The notes under the pieces are model-generated. The model saw only the letters and a list, made by a program, of their open reading frames with translations, searched no databases and was not told the origin of the DNA. Below are positions 44,672 to 50,680 of a stretch of DNA of 64,000 bases, piece after piece. The stretch spans positions 62,001 through 126,000 of the forward strand of contig CAZRTM010000001.1 in the NCBI GenBank assembly GCA_964602995.1, in the 5' to 3' direction. Every line of letters begins with the position of its first letter. Position 1 is the stretch's first letter. The position numbers and the translations under genes are program-made. The DNA is from JAAYYY01 sp964602995. GTDB taxonomy: Bacteria > Chloroflexota > Anaerolineae > Promineifilales > Promineifilaceae.

Positions 44672-45199
44672 GTGACATCGACGTCTAATTCTAATCAGGC
44701 GTCGCTGTCATCGGGTGGCTCAAATATGAAAACGAGACGCCGAGCTCGACGCATTACCTTAGAAACGCTATACGAGTACGATCTTGCCGATCATCCGCCC
44801 TTCGAGGTGTTGAAACACCGGCTGGAGGATAATCCAATGGAATCGGCTGGCATCGAGTTTGTGCGCCACCTGATACAGGGAGTCATTGATTATCAAGAGC
44901 AGATGGATCGTCTCATCACCCGTTATGCCCCTGAATGGCCATTGGATCAAATGGCCGTTATTGACCGTAATATCTTGCGCATGGCCATCTATGAGTTCCT
45001 CATTGGCCAGGAAACCCCGGTGAAAGTAGCAATCAACGAAGCGGTTGAACTGGCCAAAACCTACGGCTCAGACAGCGCACCCCGGTTCATTAATGGCGTG
45101 TTGGGCACGCTGGCAGACCACGCCGCAGAATTGCAGAACGAGCTTCAGGTAGAGATAGGGGATAGGCAGCAAGAACAACAAGAACAACCAGCAGCTTAA
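44672..45199 (+). CDS. nusB: Transcription antitermination factor NusB
   Basis: NusB with S10 binds boxA RNA and helps rRNA antitermination. The all-helical core is seen from MKTRRRARRITLETLYEYDL through MDRLITRYAPEWPLDQMAVIDRNILRMAIYEFLIGQETPVKVAINEAVELAKTYGSDSAPRFINGVLGTLA, a near-perfect family match. It starts with GTG at 44672 with CAGGA upstream; an ATG 18 codons later has no such site. The N-terminal serine-rich 18 residues and the Q/E-rich tail are additions. Confidence 0.95.
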   Translation: MTSTSNSNQASLSSGGSNMKTRRRARRITLETLYEYDLADHPPFEVLKHRLEDNPMESAGIEFVRHLIQGVIDYQEQMDRLITRYAPEWPLDQMAVIDRNILRMAIYEFLIGQETPVKVAINEAVELAKTYGSDSAPRFINGVLGTLADHAAELQNELQVEIGDRQQEQQEQPAA

Positions 45200-45203
45200 T
45201 GTA

Positions 45204-45659
45204 ATGGATAGCTTTTTTGGTATTGGATTACCCGAACTGGTCTTTATTCTCATCCTGGCCGGTTTGGTCATGGGGCCGCAGCAAATCCGCCGCGTTGCGC
45301 GCACTCTGGGCCGCTTTGTGGGCCAGGTACAGGACATCACAGCTCAGTTCAAAGAACAACTCAACCGTGAATTGGATGAGCTGGATTCTGAAGAAATGAA
45401 GGGCGCCATCCAGGATATGCGGCAACTGCGCCAGGAAATGAACGAATTGAAACAGGAAATTCGTTCTATTCCGGAACAGTACCTTAGAGAAGGCAGAGCA
45501 GCCATAGCCGAGGGCCAGCACGCCTTCAAGCCCGTCTCCCGAACGACGCCACGGCGTCAGACAGGGTTGGCAAACAACAACCGTGACAGGCTACCAACCC
45601 CGCTTCCAGCCCCGGAAAATCTCCCCTCTCCCATTGAAGTACCAGACGATCCTGAATAA
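45204..45659 (+). CDS. Sec-independent translocase subunit TatA/TatB
   Basis: A 151-residue TatA/B-type protein: a single N-terminal membrane helix (FFGIGLPELVFILILAGLVMGP) with the FG-type hinge, then a long amphipathic helix (RVARTLGRFVGQVQDITAQFKEQL) and a charged P-rich tail. The length and the E before LVF (LPELVFI) favour a TatB-like role. The last base of its stop is the first base of tatC ATG, so they are coupled. Confidence 0.9.
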   Translation: MDSFFGIGLPELVFILILAGLVMGPQQIRRVARTLGRFVGQVQDITAQFKEQLNRELDELDSEEMKGAIQDMRQLRQEMNELKQEIRSIPEQYLREGRAAIAEGQHAFKPVSRTTPRRQTGLANNNRDRLPTPLPAPENLPSPIEVPDDPE

Positions 45660-46402
45660 TGACTGATACAGTTAGTCCGGTGGAAGGACAGACGTTCCTT
45701 GAACATTTTAGTGAGCTGCGCGTACGCGTCACGTGGGCCGTTGGCGCTTTACTGGTTTGTACCGTCATCAGCTTCGCCTTCGCCCAATCGCTACTGGAAT
45801 TCCTGATCGCGCCTTATGGCGAGAATGTGCAGGCCATCAGCCCCACCGAACCTATCGAGACTTATTTCAAAGTGGCGCTCGTTTCGGGTGCAGTTCTGGC
45901 CATGCCCTTTATCCTCTATCAGGTATGGCTCTTTGTGAAGCCGGCGCTGGAGTCGAAGGAGGAGCGGCGCTTTGTCTACATCTTCGTGCCCAGCGCTTTC
46001 CTACTCTTCCTGATTGGCATCGCTTTTTCCTGGCTGGTGCTGTTGCCGGCTGCGATTTCTTTTCTCTCCGGCTTCATGCCCACCGTCTTCCTCGTTGAGT
46101 GGACGGCGAACGAGTACATTGGCTTCACGACCACCTTCCTTTTCTGGATCGGGGTCAGCTTCGAGATGCCGCTGATCATTTATCTCATCGCGCGCGCCGG
46201 TATCATTACGCCGCAAGGGTTGCGCGAACAGTGGCGGGTGGCCATCGTGGCCATCGCCGTTATCGCCGCCGTCGTCACCCCTTCTATTGACCCCATTACG
46301 ATGCTCCTGACCATGGTTCCGCTCACCGTCCTTTATGGGCTTAGCATTTTGCTGGCTTACGTGGGCCAGCGCCAATTCGAGCGCGCGATGGCCATCGAGT
46401 GA
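45659..46402 (+). CDS. tatC: Sec-independent translocase subunit TatC
   Basis: TatC recognises twin-arginine signal peptides. The 247-residue protein has six membrane helices, the conserved FLEHFSELRVRVTWAV start, the PTEPIETYFKVAL and MPFILYQVWLFVKPALESKEERRFV loops, and the acidic E in VSFEMPLIIYLIARAG. Coupled to tatA/B by a TAATG overlap. Confidence 0.95.
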   Translation: MTDTVSPVEGQTFLEHFSELRVRVTWAVGALLVCTVISFAFAQSLLEFLIAPYGENVQAISPTEPIETYFKVALVSGAVLAMPFILYQVWLFVKPALESKEERRFVYIFVPSAFLLFLIGIAFSWLVLLPAAISFLSGFMPTVFLVEWTANEYIGFTTTFLFWIGVSFEMPLIIYLIARAGIITPQGLREQWRVAIVAIAVIAAVVTPSIDPITMLLTMVPLTVLYGLSILLAYVGQRQFERAMAIE

Positions 46403-46462
46403 GCGTAGCAGCCGTCTATGCCTACATGACTGTCCAGTCGCAGGGCGCAGGCTCCCATAGCT

Positions 46463-46957
46463 ATGTTTCGACAATCTGATTTGCACACTGACGTTGAACG
46501 GAACAAAAGAGCGACGCCAACAGCGGCGGTGCAGCCCGCTATCTATGGCATCCTGCTGGAGAACGACCAGGTTTTGCTCCAGCGCAATCCGGAAACCGGG
46601 TTGTGGCAACCACCGGGACAGCTTCTGCAACCGGGCCAACTACCGCAGCAGGCGATTTCCACTGCCTTCCAGGCGTTGCTGATGTTCAGCCCCCAGGCCG
46701 GTCCGCTGGTATTCATGGAAGAAGTACGCGCTTCCACCATCAACGGCCAGCCCCAGCACCTGACCCGGCTCTACTATCTCTTGAACCGGCCGTCGGGGGT
46801 GTTGGCCGCCATCCAGGAAATTGGCAACCGGCAGGATGTACAGTGGACAGCAATACACGACCTGCGCCGCGAAAAGATGCATCTGGGTTATGCTGCCATC
46901 CAGGTGGCCTGGCGACGTATGCATTGGAAGCGTATGCATTGGAAAGAGAGCACCTGA
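46463..46957 (+). CDS. Nudix-fold protein with degenerate catalytic box
   Basis: A 164-residue protein. AAVQPAIYGILLENDQVLLQRNPETGLWQPPGQLL reads like the opening of a Nudix hydrolase, and LLNRPSGVL...VQWTAIHDL like its C-terminal strands. The Nudix box GX5EX7REUXEEXGU is replaced by GQLLQPGQLPQQAISTAFQAL, with no acidic metal ligand, so hydrolysis is unlikely; a ligand-sensing role would fit other such cases. The C-terminus RRMHWKRMHWKEST comes from a 15-bp duplication. It sits between tatC and the pheS leader. Confidence 0.6.
   Translation: MFRQSDLHTDVERNKRATPTAAVQPAIYGILLENDQVLLQRNPETGLWQPPGQLLQPGQLPQQAISTAFQALLMFSPQAGPLVFMEEVRASTINGQPQHLTRLYYLLNRPSGVLAAIQEIGNRQDVQWTAIHDLRREKMHLGYAAIQVAWRRMHWKRMHWKEST
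46916..46945 (+). repeat. 15-bp tandem duplication in the Nudix-fold gene
   Basis: CGTATGCATTGGAAG is followed by CGTATGCATTGGAAA, duplicating RMHWK near the C-terminus. Confidence 0.85.
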
Positions 46958-46989
46958 GCGAAGGCGGCGCAACACGGTCTGGTGATATC

Positions 46990-47018
46990 TTGACAGCACC
47001 AGAGGGCGGTGCTATGAT
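46990..47018 (+). promoter_or_regulatory. Promoter of the pheS leader
   Basis: TTGACA (46990-46995), 17 nt, TATGAT (47013-47018). The spacer itself is an inverted repeat, GCACC-agagggc-GGTGC. The start site should be near 47025, only three bases from the leader-peptide ATG. Confidence 0.7.
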
Positions 47019-47027
47019 GCAGCTACT

Positions 47028-47111
47028 ATGAACCCGAAACGATTTGCCGTTCACTTCTTTTTTATGGGCTCCACCGGCGCCGCGTGCGTGGGAGGTCCGT
47101 TTGCCCTGTAA
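47028..47111 (+). CDS. pheS leader peptide (27 aa, Phe-rich)
   Basis: A short ORF starting MNPKRFAVHFFFMG and ending GGPFAL. Five of 27 codons are Phe, three of them consecutive at 47055-47063. It stands between a promoter and a terminator directly ahead of pheS, the arrangement of the pheST attenuator of enteric bacteria. There is no Shine-Dalgarno sequence, and the predicted start site lies about three bases upstream, so it may be read as a leaderless message. Ribosome stalling at the Phe codons would leave 47079-47085 free to pair with the terminator arm. Function is inferred from layout. Confidence 0.75.
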   Translation: MNPKRFAVHFFFMGSTGAACVGGPFAL

Positions 47112-47142
47112 TTAGAAGCACGGCAACCAGAGCGGATACCAG

Positions 47143-47175
47143 AGACGCGGCATACCGGCCGCGTCTTTTTTGTTT
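47143..47175 (+). terminator. pheS attenuator terminator with competing antiterminator
   Basis: AGACGCGGC (47143-47151), loop ATACCG, GCCGCGTCT (47158-47166), then TTTTTGTTT: a perfect 9-bp GC-rich stem with a T-run. GCCGCGT at 47079-47085 can pair with ACGCGGC (47145-47151), and CCGG (47074-47077) with CCGG (47155-47158), which would prevent the terminator. The pheS ATG is 15 bases after the T-run. Confidence 0.82.
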
Positions 47176-47186
47176 CCAGAGGCGGT

Positions 47187-48263
47187 ATGGTATCCTTCCC
47201 TGTTGCAACGGATAAAGAGAGAGTGGATTTAAGCAAGATGCGCGAACAACTAGACGAAATCTACGAGCAATCATTAAGAACGTTAGAAGAAGCAGGCTCC
47301 ACGGACGAGTTAGAGACCTGGCACCGCGAAACGCTGGGCCGCAAAGGGAGCGTCCAACTCCAGACGCGCCACATTGGCCAGCTTGTACCGGAAGAGCGCC
47401 CGCACTTCGGTCGCCGCATTAATGAGGTGAAGCAGGCCCTGGAAGATGCATACCAGGAGCGCGCAACCGCCTTGCGCGCCCAGGAGCTGGAAGCGCAGAT
47501 GGCCGCTGAGGCTCTCGACGTCACGCTGCCGGGCCGTCGCGCCTGGCGCGGACGCCTGCACCCTGCCAGCCAGACCCTGCGCGATATCTACCGCATCTGG
47601 GGCGATATGGGCTTCCAGGTCTATCGCAGCCGCGAGGTGGAAACAGACGAGTACAACTTCGAGCTGCTCAACATCCCCCAACACCACCCCGCGCGCGACA
47701 TGTGGGACACCTTCCACACCATGACGCCGGGCGTCATTTTGCGCACGCACACCAGCCCAGGGCAGATCCACGCCATGCGCCAATATTGCCCGGAGCCGAT
47801 CCGGGTCATTCTGCCCGGCATGTGCTATCGCTACGAACAGATTACAGCGCGCAGCGAAATTCAGTTCCACCAGGTCGAAGGGCTGGCTGTGGGCAAGAAC
47901 ATTACCATGGCTGACCTCAAGGGCACGCTGAACGCCTTCGCCCGGCGCATGTTTGGTGAAGACCGCGCCACCCGCTTCCGCGCCAACTACTTCCCGTTCA
48001 CTGAGCCTAGCGCCGAAATGGACGTGGAGTGTGTGCTCTGTGAAGGCGCGGGGTGCCAGGTCTGCAAATACACCGGCTGGCTCGAAATTTTGGGCAGCGG
48101 CATGGTGCATCCCACCGTGCTGCGCAACGGCGGCTACGACCCCGAGGTTTACTCCGGCTTCGCGTTCGGCATGGGTCCTGAGCGGATCGCCATGCTTAAG
48201 TATGGCATCGACGACATTCGCTACTTCTGGTCCAACGACCTGCGCTTCCTGGAACAGTTCTAG
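47187..48263 (+). CDS. pheS: Phenylalanine--tRNA ligase alpha subunit
   Basis: The catalytic subunit of the heterotetrameric synthetase. The 358-residue protein has the N-terminal tRNA-binding coiled coil (about 1-90), then class II motifs: HPASQTLRDIYRIWGDMGF, RTHTSPGQIHAM, motif 2 MCYRYEQITARSEIQFHQVEGLAV, FTEPSAEMDVECVLCEGAGCQVCKYTGWLEILGSGMV and motif 3 FAFGMGPERIAMLKYGIDDIRYF. The four-cysteine insert also occurs in other bacterial PheS. AGAGG lies before the ATG. Expression is probably controlled by the Phe-codon attenuator upstream. pheT is separated from it by an inserted membrane gene. Confidence 0.96.
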   Translation: MVSFPVATDKERVDLSKMREQLDEIYEQSLRTLEEAGSTDELETWHRETLGRKGSVQLQTRHIGQLVPEERPHFGRRINEVKQALEDAYQERATALRAQELEAQMAAEALDVTLPGRRAWRGRLHPASQTLRDIYRIWGDMGFQVYRSREVETDEYNFELLNIPQHHPARDMWDTFHTMTPGVILRTHTSPGQIHAMRQYCPEPIRVILPGMCYRYEQITARSEIQFHQVEGLAVGKNITMADLKGTLNAFARRMFGEDRATRFRANYFPFTEPSAEMDVECVLCEGAGCQVCKYTGWLEILGSGMVHPTVLRNGGYDPEVYSGFAFGMGPERIAMLKYGIDDIRYFWSNDLRFLEQF

Positions 48264-48302
48264 AGAGGCGCTGGCGCCTGCTGGAGACGCTGGGAGAAGG
48301 CC

Positions 48303-50591
48303 ATGCACGTGGCAAAAGAGGATGCGCGAGGGATTATCCGCAGGCCGTATCTGACAACGGGCTGGATGATGGCCGTCGCAATGGGCCTCACGCTGCTGGC
48401 GTTTGCCTTGCGGCTACATCATCTGGGCAGCGACAGCTTTTGGGTGGACGAAATATTGACCATCCAGGCCGCACGTGGTGGGCCGGCGGTCATTCTGAAC
48501 CAGCCTCACCACCCGCCGCTGCATTACGCCCTGACTGCGCTCAGCATCGCTGCCTTCGGCGAAAGCGAGTTTGCAGCCCGGTTGCCCTCAATGCTGGCTT
48601 CTGTGCCCGCCATTCCCTTGCTCATTGTGCTGGGCCAGGAGATGCAGCAACGTGAAGCCGGCCTGTGGAGCGCTCTGCTGCTGGCCTTCTCGCCGTTGCA
48701 CCTGATTTATGCGCAGGAGGCGCGCCATTACGCGCTACTGATGACCCTTAGCCTGGCCAGCTTCGTGCTGCTGCTGCGGGCGCTGCGCCAACCGCAATGG
48801 CGCTGGTGGCTGGCCTTCGCTATGGTCACCATACTGAACCTTTACACACATTACGCGGCGCTAATCGTCCTCGCCGTGCAGGGCATCATCACGCTTTTGC
48901 TGCTCATCCTGGACGGAAGAAGGCCGCACCGCCGGCTCTGGCTTTACGGCGCGACAAGTACATTTCTGGTTGCCGCCGCTTTCTTGCCCTGGCTGACGCG
49001 CTTCCTGGGAACAGTCAATCGCAACTTCGATGCAACGATAGACACCGGCACCGGCAGCGCCCAGCCCCTGACCATGTGGCTGCGCGAAGCATTCTACGCC
49101 TTCGGCATGTATCATGGCTACCGGCCCTATCTGTTGCTGGCCCTGACTCTCGCCAGTCTGGGACTGTGGCTCTACTGGCGGCGCTGGCCGGCGCTGGCGC
49201 TCGCGGTTGGAGCAGTGCTCCTGCCGGTATTGCTCATTGACATCTCGAATATCGCTCGCGGCTCGCAGGTGCGCTACATCCTGTTCGCTCTGCCCTTTTA
49301 CCTGCTGCCTGCAGGGGCCGCCATTGACGCTGCCGTAAATTTGTCATGGCAACTGGCGCCCTCCGTCAGAGGCTCTACCAGGGCCAGCGGAGCCGTCCTG
49401 GCCTTAGCCGGGCTTGGCCTCATTAGTATAAGCTGGCCTGCAACACGTTTCGAATATGGGATGATGCAAACCGACTGGCGCGGCATTCTGTCATATTTAG
49501 AGGAAAATGCAGCAGAGGATGACGTCTTGCTGTTGCTGGGCACCAACTATGAATCGGGCTTTAACACCGTCTCAGCCGCCCTTCCCTACTACCTGGAGAA
49601 AGGCGGATACGACTACCATACATTGCCCGGTTATCAGGTGACGATGGACGATCTGCAATTGCTACCGGCCGAGGCTAACGTCTGGGCCGTCTTATATAAC
49701 TGGCAGAACCCCACAGGATTCAACGCATCCACTGTGAACGCCGAGCCGTTTCGCCAGTGGCTGCACGTCCTGCACAGCAATGGCGGTGGGACCACGCTGC
49801 AACAGATAACGCGGCTCTATGAAGAAATAACGCCGCTCGCTGCAGCCCCTGCCCCGCGCTGCCTGTTGCAACGGGATCTGGCCGCCGTGAGGCTGGCAGC
49901 AGGCGACACAACGGGGGCGCAGGTGAACCTGGCCGCTGCCGCAGAGCAGTGCCCGGCGCCCGGCGCACCGTTTGCACAGCTACAGGCGCAAACACGGTTT
50001 GTGCTGGAGGAGCAGATGCTGGCACAGGCCATTACTGCCGGTGATGAGCAGGAAGCTGGCCGGCTGGCCAGAACAGTGCTGCGCCTCAACCCGCATCACG
50101 CCCAGGCGCTAGAGGTGCTGACCGCTGTTAACCTGCTCACCCGCTTTGAGGACGGCTCTGCTATAGTACAGGACTCAGCAGCGCCGGAGCCGGTCTCAGT
50201 ACGCCGATTTACAATGCCCCATAACGGAGATTGGGGCGACGTCCTGTTCATGCACCCGCCGGCCGCGGTGTCGTTTACCGTCGAGCTACCGGCACAACCG
50301 GTTACACTCGATACCCGGCTGGCTCTGGATCCGCAGAGCTGGGAATGGGGCGGCGATGGCGTAACCTTTGTCGTCACTGTGTCGCCAGAGGAAGGCCCTG
50401 TCGAGGAGTTAATGCGCCGGCACATCGACGCCAGCCCCGAGCATCGCGACTGGCACAACGTATCGCTCTCGCTGGAGGATTACGCAGGCCGGCAAATTAC
50501 GCTGACGCTGGCCACCGAAACAGGCCCGGCCGGAGACGGGACCGGCGACTGGGCAGGTTGGGATGAACCCCGCCTGCTGTGGACGCCCTGA
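48303..50591 (+). CDS. GT39-like membrane glycosyltransferase inserted between pheS and pheT
   Basis: A 762-residue polytopic protein of the GT-C/ArnT type. The first extracellular loop has the catalytic-type aspartate-glutamate DSFWVDEILTIQAARGG and QPHHPPLHYAL; an early HLIYAQEARHYALL segment is also characteristic. About twelve membrane helices extend to residue 390. The C-terminal 370 residues are soluble: a substrate-side region, a helical TPR-like part (LLQRDLAAVRLAAGDTTGAQVNL...) and a final beta-rich module (VSFTVELPAQPVTLDTRLALDPQSWEW). It starts 39 bases after pheS and ends 89 bases before pheT in the same direction, and would be under the same attenuator. Sugar donor and acceptor are unknown. 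Confidence 0.8.
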   Translation: MHVAKEDARGIIRRPYLTTGWMMAVAMGLTLLAFALRLHHLGSDSFWVDEILTIQAARGGPAVILNQPHHPPLHYALTALSIAAFGESEFAARLPSMLASVPAIPLLIVLGQEMQQREAGLWSALLLAFSPLHLIYAQEARHYALLMTLSLASFVLLLRALRQPQWRWWLAFAMVTILNLYTHYAALIVLAVQGIITLLLLILDGRRPHRRLWLYGATSTFLVAAAFLPWLTRFLGTVNRNFDATIDTGTGSAQPLTMWLREAFYAFGMYHGYRPYLLLALTLASLGLWLYWRRWPALALAVGAVLLPVLLIDISNIARGSQVRYILFALPFYLLPAGAAIDAAVNLSWQLAPSVRGSTRASGAVLALAGLGLISISWPATRFEYGMMQTDWRGILSYLEENAAEDDVLLLLGTNYESGFNTVSAALPYYLEKGGYDYHTLPGYQVTMDDLQLLPAEANVWAVLYNWQNPTGFNASTVNAEPFRQWLHVLHSNGGGTTLQQITRLYEEITPLAAAPAPRCLLQRDLAAVRLAAGDTTGAQVNLAAAAEQCPAPGAPFAQLQAQTRFVLEEQMLAQAITAGDEQEAGRLARTVLRLNPHHAQALEVLTAVNLLTRFEDGSAIVQDSAAPEPVSVRRFTMPHNGDWGDVLFMHPPAAVSFTVELPAQPVTLDTRLALDPQSWEWGGDGVTFVVTVSPEEGPVEELMRRHIDASPEHRDWHNVSLSLEDYAGRQITLTLATETGPAGDGTGDWAGWDEPRLLWTP

Positions 50592-50680
50592 ATTGATTGA
50601 TAGCAGCAAACTTCGATAAAGAGAGCCGATTATGTTAGTGAGAAAAACCGGATCTCTGACCTGCGAAAGAGGAGAATACT

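Noticed and set aside
46958..47186. T-box riboswitch for pheS
   Set aside because: No T-box consensus element or specifier-loop layout was seen; the Phe-rich ORF with terminator explains the region better.
47310..48308. A 332-codon minus-strand frame opposite pheS
   Set aside because: It mirrors the codons of pheS, which has all class II motifs.
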